Shown here: piece after piece, positions 53,293-64,000 of the stretch | How the letters are laid out: each line of letters opens with the position of its first letter | Numbering within the stretch: position 1 is the first letter of the stretch | Source of the DNA: CAMLIZ01 sp040758375 | GTDB lineage: Bacteria > Pseudomonadota > Gammaproteobacteria > Burkholderiales > Burkholderiaceae_C | Length of the DNA: 64,000 nucleotides | Direction of reading: 5' to 3' | Assembly (NCBI GenBank): GCA_040758375.1 | Contig: JBFLWE010000004.1 | Location: 1-64,000 of the forward strand | The notes under the pieces: model-generated | What the model was told of the DNA's origin: nothing | The model's database searches: none | The model's input: the letters and a program-made list of their open reading frames with translations, nothing else | Made by a program: the position numbers and the translations under genes

Positions 53293-55184
53293 GCCACGAC
53301 CTCGCCAGCCACCGCCGCCGCGGCGGACGCGGCGCCGCCGTCGTGCAGCACCCGCTCCAGCATCGCGCGGTCCACCACCTCCTTGTCCAGCAGCAACTGG
53401 GCCAGCACTTCCAGCCGGCTGCGCTGCTCGGTCAGCGTCTTCGTGACGCGCTGGCGCGCTTCGTCGAGCAGCCGCTTCACCTCGGCGTCGATCAGCTCTG
53501 CAGTGCGGTCGCTGCAGTTGCGCTGCTCGGGGAAGGCGGGCCCCCCCAGGAACAGCGGCGTGGGCTGGCTGTCGTAAGTGGCCACGCCCAGCGCCTCGCT
53601 CATGCCGTAGTGGGTGACCATGTGGCGCGCGATGTCGGTGGCGCGCTGCAGGTCGTTCTCGGCGCCGGTGGACATGTCGCCGAACACCAGCTCCTCGGCC
53701 ACCCGGCCGCCAAGCAGCACGTCGAGCCGGTCCAGCAGCTCGGTCCTGCGCAGCAGGTAGCGGTCTTCGGTGGGCGACTGTTGCGTGTAGCCCAAGGCGG
53801 CAATGCCGCGCGGGATGATCGACACCTTGGTCACGCGGTCGGCCAGCGGCCGACTTTCCGCAATCAGCGCATGGCCTGCCTCGTGGTAGGCGACGAACTT
53901 GCGCTCGGTGGCGTTCATCACCCGGTTCTTCTTCTCCAGGCCCGCCACGATGCGGTCCAGCGCATCCTCGAAGTCCTGCATATCGACTGCCGGCTTGTCG
54001 CGCTTGGCCGCACGCAACGTGGCTTCGTTGACCAGGTTGGCCAGGTCCGCACCCGCGAAGCCTGGCGTGCGCGCGGCAATCGCATCCAGATCCAGCCCCG
54101 GCGCCAGCTTCACTTGCCTGACGTGCACGTCCAGGATCTGTCGGCGTCCCTTCAGGTCCGGGCGGTCGATGGCCACGTGGCGGTCGAAACGGCCCGGCCT
54201 GAGCAGCGCCGGGTCCAGGATCTCCGGCCGGTTGGTGGCCGCCAGGATGATCACGCCGCGGTTGGTGTCGAAGCCGTCCATCTCGGCCAGCAGTTGGTTG
54301 AGCGTCTGCTCGTGCTCCTCGTGGCCGCCGGTCAGGCTGACCCCGCGTGCCTTGCCCAGCGCATCGATCTCGTCGATGAACACGATGCAAGGCGCCTTCG
54401 CGGCCGCCTGCTCGAACAGATCGCGCACGCGCGCGGCGCCAACGCCCACGAACATCTCCACGAACTCGCTGCCGCTGAGCGAGAGGAACGGCACGCCGGC
54501 CTCGCCAGCCACGGCCTTGGCGAGCAGCGTCTTGCCGGTGCCCGGTGCGCCGACGATGAGCACGCCCTTGGGGATCTTGCCGCCCAGGCGCTTGTAGCGC
54601 TCGGGGCTCTTCAGGAACTCCACGACCTCCATCAGTTCCTCGCGCGCCTCGTCGATGCCCGCCACGTCCTTGAAGCTCACGCCGGTCTCCTGTTGCATGT
54701 ACACACGGGCCTTGCTCTTGCCGATTTCCATCAGCCCGCCATGGCCCATGCCACCGCCCATGCGCTTCATCAGCAGCCACCAGATGCCGAAAAAAACCAG
54801 CGCGGGCGCCACCCAGGACACCAGGGCGCCCAACCACTTGCTCTGCCGCACGCTGCCGTAGCGCACCTTGGCGGCGTCCAGTTGCGCGACCAGGCCGGGA
54901 TCGGCGATCAGCACGGTGGCAAAGCCATGCTCGCCGCCCGCGCGCTTGAGGGCTTCGACCTTGTCCTTTGGCAGCACCGTGTCCAGACCGTCGCTGCTGA
55001 GCTTGCCGGTGGCCAGCCCGTCGGCGACAACCACGTCGTTCACCTTGCCGGCCTGCAGCGCCTGCTTGAACTCGCTGTAGCTCAGCGTCACGGTGTGCCG
55101 CGTCCCTGCGAGCTCCTGCAGCACGATCATCAGCACCAGCGCGGCCAGCACATACCACAGCGAGAACACATGCTTCTTGTCCAT
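53289..55184 (-). CDS. FtsH-like ATP-dependent zinc metalloprotease
   Basis: Membrane AAA+ protease of 631 residues that degrades misfolded membrane and soluble proteins. Two N-terminal helices (about 8-26 and 102-122) flank a periplasmic domain. Walker A GAPGTGKT, Walker B FIDEIDALG, the second region of homology ending LLRPGRFD, and the zinc site HEAGH at His434-His438 are intact. An ATG at 55196 is an alternative start. Its setting among metal and envelope genes, away from the usual rrmJ-ftsH pair, suggests an extra paralogue of the kind found in stress-tolerance islands. Confidence 0.93.
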   Translation of the reverse strand: MDKKHVFSLWYVLAALVLMIVLQELAGTRHTVTLSYSEFKQALQAGKVNDVVVADGLATGKLSSDGLDTVLPKDKVEALKRAGGEHGFATVLIADPGLVAQLDAAKVRYGSVRQSKWLGALVSWVAPALVFFGIWWLLMKRMGGGMGHGGLMEIGKSKARVYMQQETGVSFKDVAGIDEAREELMEVVEFLKSPERYKRLGGKIPKGVLIVGAPGTGKTLLAKAVAGEAGVPFLSLSGSEFVEMFVGVGAARVRDLFEQAAAKAPCIVFIDEIDALGKARGVSLTGGHEEHEQTLNQLLAEMDGFDTNRGVIILAATNRPEILDPALLRPGRFDRHVAIDRPDLKGRRQILDVHVRQVKLAPGLDLDAIAARTPGFAGADLANLVNEATLRAAKRDKPAVDMQDFEDALDRIVAGLEKKNRVMNATERKFVAYHEAGHALIAESRPLADRVTKVSIIPRGIAALGYTQQSPTEDRYLLRRTELLDRLDVLLGGRVAEELVFGDMSTGAENDLQRATDIARHMVTHYGMSEALGVATYDSQPTPLFLGGPAFPEQRNCSDRTAELIDAEVKRLLDEARQRVTKTLTEQRSRLEVLAQLLLDKEVVDRAMLERVLHDGGAASAAAAVAGEVVA

Positions 55185-55278
55185 TGAGCTCGTCATCCGT
55201 TTCGGGGTTGCCAGCCGAGGCGTCGCTTGCGCGCACGCCGCTCGTCCCGAGCCGCGATCACGGCTGCCTCCGGCGTGT

Positions 55279-57675
<2,397 letters not shown>

Positions 57676-57703
57676 GAGGTGCTTCCTGCTGTCAGTCCTG
57701 CTT

Positions 57704-58891
57704 TCAGTACAGCGGTACGCGCTCGTCGAGGATCAGCCCGGTCACCTGCCCCACCTGGCCGAGCCAGCGCGCCGCCACCTGCTTGGCGAACGAGCGTTCG
57801 GCGGGGCTGAGCGGCCGCGCGCTCGTGATGTCGATGGCGGCCACCTGCGGCTCGTCCACCGGGTCGCCGATGGCCGACAGCAGCTGCACCGTGACTTCGC
57901 CGGGCGAGCGCAGCTCGCGGTGGATGTCGCGTGCGATCAGCAGCGCCAGCACGTTGTAGAGCTTGCCCACGTGCGACACCGGGTTCTTGCCGGCCGCGGC
58001 CTCCAGTGACATGGGCCGGCCCGGCGTGATGAGGCCATTGACGCGGTTGCCGCGCCCGACCTGGCCGTCGTCGCCCATTTCGCCGCTGAAGCCGGTGACC
58101 GTGAGGTACAGGCCCGATTCGTCCTGCGCCTGCGGATCGTCCAGCGCGTTGAGCCGCAGCCGCGCCCGCGCCGGCAGGTGCCGGGCCAGCTCGTCGTGGA
58201 CCGCCTGCTTCAGCTCGAAGTACTGCGCCACGCTGCCGACGTGCCGGTCGATGAAGGCCAGCGCGACCGTGAGCGTCAGCTCGTCCACCTGCCGGCAGCC
58301 CATGAGCTTGAAGTCCAGCCCCGCCGCCGGGAAGCGCGCACGAAACGCCGCCGAACGCAACACGCCGGCCAGCGCCAGCACGCACTGCTCCAGCGGCGAA
58401 TACGGTGCGAAACCGACGCCGAACGAGGTGTCGTTGGCGCGTGCCGTGGCCTGCACCGGCCGGAACAGTTGCTGCAGGTTGCCGCTGGTGGGGCCGATCT
58501 CGGTGAGCACCTGCGCGGGCTGCATCTCGATGCCCGCATGGCGCCGCAGGTGTTCCAGCACCGCCTGCCGCGCCAGCGCGGCAGGCTCGTTGCCGTCGGG
58601 CAAGGGCGAGGCCCGCCCGCAAATGAGAAAGCGCATCGGCTGCTCCACCGTGCCGCCGCCAAAGCGCGGACGGCTGCGCCCGGCCATCAGCAGGCCCTTG
58701 TCGAGGTTGTGGTGCAGCACGCGGCCGGTCTGGCGCAGGTATTCGCGCGACAGGGTGCGCGAGGCCGCCTCGCACACCGCGTCGGTGAGCGTGTCGGGAT
58801 GGCCCACGCCCTTGTGCTCGCACAGCTCCACCGTGTCGGGCGCAAACGGCTTCAAGGCCGGGCGGACGTGGATCTCGATGTTGCGCGCCAT
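57704..58891 (-). CDS. Archaeal-type S-adenosylmethionine synthetase
   Basis: Methionine adenosyltransferase of 395 residues of the archaeal family, distinct from bacterial MetK. Signature motifs are EHKGVGHPDTLTDAV near residue 25, ANDTSFGVGFAPYSP near 150, and GRGNRVNGLITPGRP near 275. It makes S-adenosylmethionine from ATP and methionine. A bacterial metK is expected elsewhere, so this is probably a second, acquired enzyme. The next genes downstream include an AdoMet-independent transporter set, but a SAM-dependent methyltransferase is encoded upstream at 62395-63141. Confidence 0.92.
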   Translation of the reverse strand: MARNIEIHVRPALKPFAPDTVELCEHKGVGHPDTLTDAVCEAASRTLSREYLRQTGRVLHHNLDKGLLMAGRSRPRFGGGTVEQPMRFLICGRASPLPDGNEPAALARQAVLEHLRRHAGIEMQPAQVLTEIGPTSGNLQQLFRPVQATARANDTSFGVGFAPYSPLEQCVLALAGVLRSAAFRARFPAAGLDFKLMGCRQVDELTLTVALAFIDRHVGSVAQYFELKQAVHDELARHLPARARLRLNALDDPQAQDESGLYLTVTGFSGEMGDDGQVGRGNRVNGLITPGRPMSLEAAAGKNPVSHVGKLYNVLALLIARDIHRELRSPGEVTVQLLSAIGDPVDEPQVAAIDITSARPLSPAERSFAKQVAARWLGQVGQVTGLILDERVPLY

Positions 58892-58897
58892 GGTGTG

Positions 58898-60508
58898 TCA
58901 AGCCGTGCGGCGCTCGCTGCGCAGCAGGCGCCAGGTGAGCCAGGCGGCCAGCGCGTAGCCGGTGGCCGACAGCAGCGGCACCTCGCGCCAGTGCGGCCCC
59001 ACCTGGGCCTGCAGCAGCACGGAGGCACCGATGAACAGCCCCAAGGCCAGCAATGCCAGCGACACCCAGCGGGCGGCCGTGCGCACCGCGTCGGCCAGCG
59101 GCTCGATGCCCCGGTGCTGCACCGCAAGCTGCAAACCGTCGGTGCGCAGGCGGTGCAAGGCGCCGCCCAGCGCCTCGGACATCTGCTGCGCCGACAGCGC
59201 CGCCTCGAAGCCGAAGCGGCCCGCGCTGAGCACGCCGCCGTCGGCCGCGCCGGCGGGCAGCGGCGCCGCCACCAGCTGGTTCAGCAGCCCGCCCGCCTTG
59301 AGGAACAGGCCGTCGATCAGGCTGAACGCCGGGTCGAGCTGGCGCACGGTGCTTTCGAGCAGGAAGACCGCCCGCATCAGCACCAGCAGGTGGTGCGGCA
59401 CGCGGGCGTTGCGCGCGCCACCGAGCTGCGTCATGCGCAGCAGCACCTCGCCGAACGACCAGTCGCGCAGCGGCTTGCGCGCATAGTCCTGCATCAGCTC
59501 GTCGATGCCGCGCCGCAGCGCGGCGCGCTCGGGCGCGGCCGCGAGCATGCCGAGTTCCAGGTAGGCGTCGAGCAGCCAGTCGCCGTCTTGGCGTACGAAG
59601 GCCAGCATGAACGCCACCAGCGCCAGGCGCGTGCCGCGGTCGAGGTGGCCCACCAGGCCGAAGTCGTGGAAACAGATGCGGCCGTCCTCCAGCACGAACA
59701 GGTTGCCGGGGTGCGGGTCGCCGTGGAACACGCCTTCCACGATGAGCTGGCGCAAGTAGGCATCGACCAACCGCGCCGCAAGCGCCGGGCCCATGGGGGT
59801 GAAACGCGCATCGTCGATGCGCCGGCCGGCGCTCATCTCTTGCACGATCACCCATTCGGTGTAGAGCCCGTCCACCACCGCCGGCACGTACACGGTCTGC
59901 GAGCCGCGAAACATCTCCACGAAGCGCGTGATGCTGGCCGCCTCCTGGCGGAAGTCGATTTCCTTGCGCAGGTTGCGCGCCAGCTCGTCCACCAGCTCCA
60001 GCGGGCGCAGCGCGCGCGCCCAGGGCATGACCCACAGCACGCTGATGAGGAACCAGCGCAGGATGCGGATGTCCTCCTGCACCTGGCGCCGGATGCCCGG
60101 CCGCCGCACCTTGACGATCACGCGCCGACCGTCGGGCATGGTCGCCTCGTGCACCTGCGCGATCGAGCCGGCGGCCAGCGGCTGCATCTCGAAGGTGGCA
60201 AACAGCTCGTTCACCGGCTTGCCGAAGGAGGCTTGAACTTCCTCCGCGGCTTGCGCGGGCGGGAATGGCGCCACCTGGTCGTGCAGCTTGTGCAGGGCTG
60301 CGACGTAGTCTTCGGGCAGCAGCTCCCGATGCAGGCTCAGGCCCTGGCCCAGTTTCACGAAGGTGGTGCCCAGCCGTTCCAGCGCGAGCGCGAAGCGCTG
60401 AGCCGGCGACAGCCGCTCGCGCGAGAGACCCGCGCGCACCAGCATCCAGCGCAACAGCTGCCCCCACAGTGCGAGGTTGATCACGACGAGGCGAACGAGC
60501 ACGTGCAT
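58898..60508 (-). CDS. ABC1/UbiB/AarF family atypical kinase
   Basis: Protein-kinase-like protein of 536 residues with two C-terminal transmembrane helices (about 490-530). The hallmark KxGQ motif is in FVKLGQGLSLH, the Ala-rich loop in PLAAGSIAQVHEA, the lysine in VIVKVRRPG, and catalytic and metal residues in HGDPHPGN and CFHDFG. UbiB-type members support ubiquinone biosynthesis by extracting lipid precursors. The ATG at 60508 has GAGGTGA 5 bases upstream; a GTG at 60517 overlaps the MFS stop. Confidence 0.93.
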   Translation of the reverse strand: MHVLVRLVVINLALWGQLLRWMLVRAGLSRERLSPAQRFALALERLGTTFVKLGQGLSLHRELLPEDYVAALHKLHDQVAPFPPAQAAEEVQASFGKPVNELFATFEMQPLAAGSIAQVHEATMPDGRRVIVKVRRPGIRRQVQEDIRILRWFLISVLWVMPWARALRPLELVDELARNLRKEIDFRQEAASITRFVEMFRGSQTVYVPAVVDGLYTEWVIVQEMSAGRRIDDARFTPMGPALAARLVDAYLRQLIVEGVFHGDPHPGNLFVLEDGRICFHDFGLVGHLDRGTRLALVAFMLAFVRQDGDWLLDAYLELGMLAAAPERAALRRGIDELMQDYARKPLRDWSFGEVLLRMTQLGGARNARVPHHLLVLMRAVFLLESTVRQLDPAFSLIDGLFLKAGGLLNQLVAAPLPAGAADGGVLSAGRFGFEAALSAQQMSEALGGALHRLRTDGLQLAVQHRGIEPLADAVRTAARWVSLALLALGLFIGASVLLQAQVGPHWREVPLLSATGYALAAWLTWRLLRSERRTA

Positions 60509-60513
60509 CTGTA

Positions 60514-61728
60514 TCACCTCGCGCCCGAATCCGTCGCGTGGGGCCGCGGCCGCGCCGTCCATGCCGCACCGGCCAGCATGGCGGCAGCCGCGAGGAAGGG
60601 CAACGCCGGCGCCTGCGCATACAACATGCCCGTCGCGGCGGCCCCCACGGCCTGGCCCAGGTTCGCCGCGGAAGCCTGCCGCCCGAGCGCCCAGCCTTGC
60701 CTCGCGCCGGCGACCACCGAGATGCGCACCGCCAGCGCAGGGATCAGCACGCCGATGCCGGATGCGCCGAGCACGAAGCTCACGGCCAGTACCCAACGCG
60801 CCACCGGCCATGCCAGCAGCGCCAGGCCGAGCGCCATGCCGGTCAGGGCTGCGGCAAGAAGTCTTGGTTCACCGAGCCAGCGCTCCAGCGCCGGATACAG
60901 CCACATCTGCACCGCCACCATCACCACGCTGCACAGTGCAAAGTAGCCGGCCACGTGCGACGGCGCGATCACGGGCGAGGCGCGGCTGAGCAGCGTCAGG
61001 CCGACCTCGGCCACGGTGATGCCCAACACCACCAGCGCCGTCATCATCAGCGAATGCCGGATGCGCGCCTCGTCAATCGCGGGACCGCCGGCCGGGCTGT
61101 CGGCGCGCATGGGACACGGCGGCAGCAACACCATGCAGGCCGCGGCGGCAAAGGAAACGAGTGCAACCGCGACGAAGGGCGAACTCGCCAACGCCTTCAA
61201 GGCATTGCCGGCCACCGGCCCCAGCAGGAAGCCGAGCGCGGTTGCCGAAGCCACCCAGGCGAAGCGCTTCTGCCTTCGGCCAGGCACCGATACCTCGACG
61301 ATGTACGAAAACACCGCCGGCAGCACCGCCGCCGACAGCGCGCCGGCCGCGCCCCGCGCGAGGTACAGCGCTCCCAGCGACCGCGCACCCTCCAGGCCCC
61401 ACAGCGCCGCGCCGCCGCCCAGCAGCCCGAGCGCGATCACGGCGCGCCGGTCGATGCGGTCGGACAGCGCGCCCCACACCGGCGAGAACAGGAACAAGCC
61501 CAGCGTGTACACCGCGGTCAGCCAGCCGGTGTGGCGGGCGACGTCGAGGCCGGTCTGCGGCTGCAGGCGCTCGACCAGGCCGGGCACGGAGGGCAGCGTC
61601 ACGCCATAGGCCATGGTGACCGCGAGCGCCGCCGACAGCAGCAGGCCGAACCGCCATGCCGGCAGGTTCACCTCGCCGTGCGGTTGCGCGCGGCCGCGCT
61701 CAGCAGCAGCCGTGTCCGCCACATCCAT
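60514..61728 (-). CDS. Major facilitator superfamily transporter
   Basis: Integral membrane protein of 404 residues with about twelve helices. The MFS loop motif GALSDRIDRRAV lies between TM2 and TM3. It resembles drug or metabolite efflux members. The start at 61728 has AAGGGA about 9 bases upstream and overlaps the preceding small gene by 29 bases; an extension to 61815 would overlap it further and is not used. The substrate is unknown. Confidence 0.9.
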   Translation of the reverse strand: MDVADTAAAERGRAQPHGEVNLPAWRFGLLLSAALAVTMAYGVTLPSVPGLVERLQPQTGLDVARHTGWLTAVYTLGLFLFSPVWGALSDRIDRRAVIALGLLGGGAALWGLEGARSLGALYLARGAAGALSAAVLPAVFSYIVEVSVPGRRQKRFAWVASATALGFLLGPVAGNALKALASSPFVAVALVSFAAAACMVLLPPCPMRADSPAGGPAIDEARIRHSLMMTALVVLGITVAEVGLTLLSRASPVIAPSHVAGYFALCSVVMVAVQMWLYPALERWLGEPRLLAAALTGMALGLALLAWPVARWVLAVSFVLGASGIGVLIPALAVRISVVAGARQGWALGRQASAANLGQAVGAAATGMLYAQAPALPFLAAAAMLAGAAWTARPRPHATDSGAR

Positions 61729-61924
61729 GCGGGTGTCCCTTCTGCTGGCTCGCTGCATCGGCCGGTGGCGCTTGCTCGCCAGGTGGGTCGTCGCGTGCAC
61801 CGCTGCTGTGTTCATGCCGCCGGTGGCCCGCCATGCCGCAGCCCATGCCGCCCCGCCAGGACACCAGGGCCACCACGCCCAACAGCAGCAGCAGGTAGGG
61901 CCAGTTCTGAGTCAGCCAGGCCAT
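61700..61924 (-). CDS. Small membrane protein with His/Cys-rich metal-binding tail (DUF2933-like)
   Basis: Protein of 74 residues with one N-terminal transmembrane helix (YLLLLLGVVALVSW) and a soluble tail ending in HPHGCGGHGCC. His/Cys-rich tails like this bind soft metals such as copper or zinc. DUF2933 proteins in metal-resistance operons have a similar layout; the match is by layout, not certain. The 3' end overlaps the MFS gene. Confidence 0.75.
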   Translation of the reverse strand: MAWLTQNWPYLLLLLGVVALVSWRGGMGCGMAGHRRHEHSSGARDDPPGEQAPPADAASQQKGHPHGCGGHGCC

Positions 61925-61945
61925 GATGGTCTCCTCGATCGAAGA

Positions 61946-62398
61946 TCACTTCAGCGATGCGGCGTCCCAACGGAACACGCGCAGTGCGGATTCGCCCGGC
62001 CGCTGCAGGCGCAGCTCCACGGATTCCGGCCGTGCCGCGGGCGACGCAAAGGCGAGGTCGCCCTCGCGGTGGTGGCCGCCCGGCACTGCGCCGCGCCAGC
62101 GCAGGGGCGCCACCTCCCGCCCGTCGATCACGAGCACGGCGGTCTTGGCAAGGTCGTCGTCCAGCGACGCGCTGTGCGTGTCCAGCACCACCGCGAACAG
62201 CCATTCGCGTTCGCCGGGGGCCCAGGCATAGGGCGTGACCTTGACCGTCACGCCCTGTTCGGCGGAGGAACGCACTTGCGCCGTTGCCGGCGTTTGCGAG
62301 CGCGCGCCGGCGTGCCAGGCGGCTGCGCTGGTGGCCACGATCACGGCCGCCACGATCCGCAGCGTGAGGGAGCAGGAAGACGTCGGTGCAGCTTTCAT
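61946..62398 (-). CDS. Periplasmic conserved hypothetical protein (metal-operon type)
   Basis: Protein of 150 residues with a signal-anchor or signal peptide (about 10-35). The mature part contains VTVKVTPYAW, DTHSASLDDDLAK and a histidine pair in VPGGHHREGDL, which looks like a metal-binding loop. Similar proteins are found in heavy-metal operons as far as I recall. The function is unknown. The start overlaps the methyltransferase stop codon (ATGA). Confidence 0.75.
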   Translation of the reverse strand: MKAAPTSSCSLTLRIVAAVIVATSAAAWHAGARSQTPATAQVRSSAEQGVTVKVTPYAWAPGEREWLFAVVLDTHSASLDDDLAKTAVLVIDGREVAPLRWRGAVPGGHHREGDLAFASPAARPESVELRLQRPGESALRVFRWDAASLK

Positions 62399-63141
62399 GG
62401 TATGGGTTCTCCTCGGATGAATGCGCCTTCAGCGTAGGCATCGCGGCGCTGTTGCGCTTGCGGCCGGTCAAGCGAGCGCTGCGGACGCAGCGCGCGGTAC
62501 AGCACCAGCGTGCCGAACACGGTGTCGAACGTCTGCAGCTCGGCCACGCCGTCGAAGCCGGCCTGCCGGAACAGAAGCGGCAAGCGCCCTTGAGCGTTGT
62601 CGCGCGTGTTGTCGAAGCCGTCCAGGCAGCGCACGAAGAAGAAGCCCACGCGTGCCAACACCCCGGACGGCGGGCCCCAGTCGGCCACGTGCAGCTCTCC
62701 GCCGGGGCGCAGCACGCGCAGGATCTCGCGCGCCGTGGCCTGCTTGTCGCTCCAGTTGAGGTGGTGGAAGAACAGGCTGCACAGCACGCGATCGAAGCTT
62801 GCATCGGCATAGGGCAGCCGGGTCGACAGACCGTGGTCGAACTGCACCTCCACGCCCAAGCGGCGTGCCTTGCGCGCCGCCCGCGCGAGCACGCTGGTGT
62901 CGCCGTCGAGACCTCGCAGCTCGGCCGTGGGATGCCGCTGCTTCGTCCACACGGCCAGTGTGCCGGTGCCGCAGGCCAGGTCCAGCACGTGGTGCGCGGG
63001 GCCGACGAGCGCCTGGTCGATCAACGCGGTCTTCACGCGCCTTTCACGCGTGGTGGCCGCCACCACCAGATCGTATGCTGGTGTCAACCACGCGAAGCGC
63101 AGCGCGTGCACGTAGCGTTCTGGCGCACCATGCCTGGTCAT
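62395..63141 (-). CDS. SAM-dependent class I methyltransferase
   Basis: Methyltransferase of 248 residues with motif I VLDLACGTGTLAVW, motif II-like LPYADASFDRVLCSLFFHHL and the post-motif RVLRPGGELHVADWG. It resembles UbiE-like or small-molecule methyltransferases. The start at 63141 overlaps the MFS remnant stop codon (ATGA). The nearby archaeal-type SAM synthetase could supply its cofactor. The substrate is unknown. Confidence 0.9.
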   Translation of the reverse strand: MTRHGAPERYVHALRFAWLTPAYDLVVAATTRERRVKTALIDQALVGPAHHVLDLACGTGTLAVWTKQRHPTAELRGLDGDTSVLARAARKARRLGVEVQFDHGLSTRLPYADASFDRVLCSLFFHHLNWSDKQATAREILRVLRPGGELHVADWGPPSGVLARVGFFFVRCLDGFDNTRDNAQGRLPLLFRQAGFDGVAELQTFDTVFGTLVLYRALRPQRSLDRPQAQQRRDAYAEGAFIRGEPIP

Positions 63142-63350
63142 GGCCGCTGCCCCTGTCGCCGATGCAGGCGCATCTCGGCCTGCCGCGCGGCGCCCCACCA
63201 GCGCAGGGCCGCCACACCGCCGATCAGCAGCACCGCCGCTGCGGCCCAGAAAGGCGCGAGCGCGTTCCATGCGAAGAGGGTTCCCGCACCCACCGACCCC
63301 AGCGCCTGCCCCAGGTTGCCGGCCGCAGCCACGATGCGCACCGCCCTCAA
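63138..63350 (-). pseudogene. C-terminal remnant of an MFS transporter
   Basis: The 70 residues from a TTG at 63350 to the stop at 63138 match the last two helices of an MFS protein. AAGNLGQALGS..GAGTLF..APFWAAAAVLL parallels the end of the MFS protein encoded at 60514-61728 (AANLGQAVGAAATGML..PFLAAAAML). All upstream helices are missing, and the reading frame continues only as a shadow under the P-type ATPase. The TTG overlaps the ATPase stop codon, so a short product may still be made. It looks like a deletion junction. Confidence 0.75.
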
Positions 63351-64000
63351 CCCGCGCCGTGGGCCGTGGCAGGCGCGGCCACGGCGCCGTTGACGGTGGC
63401 GGCCGTCGCGCGGCGGATGCCGGCCAGGCGCGTGCGCTTGAGCAGCAGCGCATTGACCGCCACCAGCGCCGAGCTGCCCGACATTGCGATCGCGGCCACC
63501 TCGGGGCTGATCGTGAACGGGTAGAACACGCCTGCGGCCAGCGGAAAGGCGACCACGTTGTAGCCCACCGCCCACCACAGGTTCTGGTGCATCTTGCGCA
63601 GCGTGGCGCGCGAGAGCTCGATCGCGCCCACCACGTCCATCGGGTCGCTTTTCATCAGCACCACGTCGGCGCTCTCCATCGCCACGTCGGTGCCGGCGCC
63701 GATGGCGAAGCCCACGTCGGCCTGCGTGAGCGCGGGCGCATCGTTGATGCCGTCGCCCACCATGCCGACCTTCCTGCCCTGCGCCTGCAGCTCCTTCACC
63801 TTGGCCGCCTTGTCGCCGGGCAGCACGTCGGCCAGCACGATGTCGATGCCCAGTTCCCTGGCGATGCGCTCAGCCGTCGCGCGGTTGTCGCCGGTGAGCA
63901 TGGCCACCTTCACGCCGCGGGCGTGCAGGGCCTTGAGTGTTGCGGCCGAGGTGGGCCGCACGGCATCGGCAATCGCGATCAGCCCTATCAGGCGCCCGCC
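63347..64000 (-). CDS. Heavy-metal P-type ATPase, C-terminal part (cut by window edge)
   Basis: The gene enters from beyond 64000 in an open frame; 217 C-terminal residues are visible. The hinge region has VAMLTGDN and MVGDGINDAPAL, followed by the last helix pair (FAIGAGTDVAMESADVVLMKSDP and LSRATLRKMHQNLWWAVGYN), all typical of copper P1B-ATPases. The metal-binding and phosphorylation motifs are outside the window. It ends at the MFS remnant. Confidence 0.92.
   Translation of the reverse strand, partial: GGRLIGLIAIADAVRPTSAATLKALHARGVKVAMLTGDNRATAERIARELGIDIVLADVLPGDKAAKVKELQAQGRKVGMVGDGINDAPALTQADVGFAIGAGTDVAMESADVVLMKSDPMDVVGAIELSRATLRKMHQNLWWAVGYNVVAFPLAAGVFYPFTISPEVAAIAMSGSSALVAVNALLLKRTRLAGIRRATAATVNGAVAAPATAHGAG

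Overview
The window reads as chromosome from a high-GC betaproteobacterium of the order Burkholderiales, probably the Rubrivivax-Leptothrix-Caldimonas neighbourhood. The main evidence is the ygfZ / mltG-tmk-holB-PilZ-tatD block, the box benzoyl-CoA epoxidation genes in the order boxC-boxB-boxA, and metE divergent from metR. This placement is inference from gene content and codon use; there is no rRNA in the window. Coding density is high. No tRNA, rRNA, CRISPR array or insertion sequence was recognised.

Region 1 (1-7350) is central metabolism and secretion. It holds a secreted subtilisin-like protease followed by a two-copy 83-bp repeat, isocitrate lyase with a possible operator in its leader, and a hairpin-rich convergent junction with metE. 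The metE/metR intergenic region contains a MetR-type box.

Region 2 (7351-21716) is the most unusual part. On the minus strand are a small esterase, an AcpS-type phosphopantetheinyl transferase, a carrier protein, a cytoplasmic GH2 beta-mannosidase-like enzyme and a two-domain alpha/beta hydrolase. Divergent on the plus strand are an acyl-CoA dehydrogenase homologue, an amino acid:[carrier protein] ligase (a truncated seryl-tRNA synthetase homologue), a DUF1839 protein, a membrane acyltransferase and a flavin reductase. Most of these genes overlap or abut. Together they look like a self-contained system that activates an amino acid, loads it on a dedicated carrier protein, may oxidise it, and passes it on to an unknown product. 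A VanZ-like protein, an iron alcohol dehydrogenase, an HSL-type hydrolase and a thioesterase-acetyltransferase fusion follow.

Region 3 (21726-32686) is mostly housekeeping: NRDE protein, DUF4936, ygfZ, mltG, tmk, holB, PilZ and tatD. After these come a small hypothetical protein, a chemotaxis receptor, and a two-gene unit of a secreted protein plus a membrane-anchored partner of unknown function.

Region 4 (32699-43514) begins with a TGCA-repeat operator/promoter driving boxC, boxB and boxA for aerobic benzoyl-CoA degradation. An ATP-grasp enzyme, two diguanylate cyclases, a tandem universal stress protein and a small PDZ protein follow.

Region 5 (43628-64000) is a stress, metal and envelope region. 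A hybrid histidine kinase and a TetR regulator come first. Then, from the right edge leftward to 46162, every gene is on the minus strand: a P-type ATPase (cut by the window), an MFS remnant, a methyltransferase, a periplasmic protein, a metal-binding small membrane protein, an MFS transporter, an ABC1 kinase, an archaeal-type S-adenosylmethionine synthetase, a copper-type P-ATPase with two YHS domains, an FtsH-like protease, a LolA-like protein, an ABC transporter, a phospholipase D lipoprotein, an outer-membrane protein and a Cys-rich copper-storage-like protein. This resembles an accessory stress-tolerance island.
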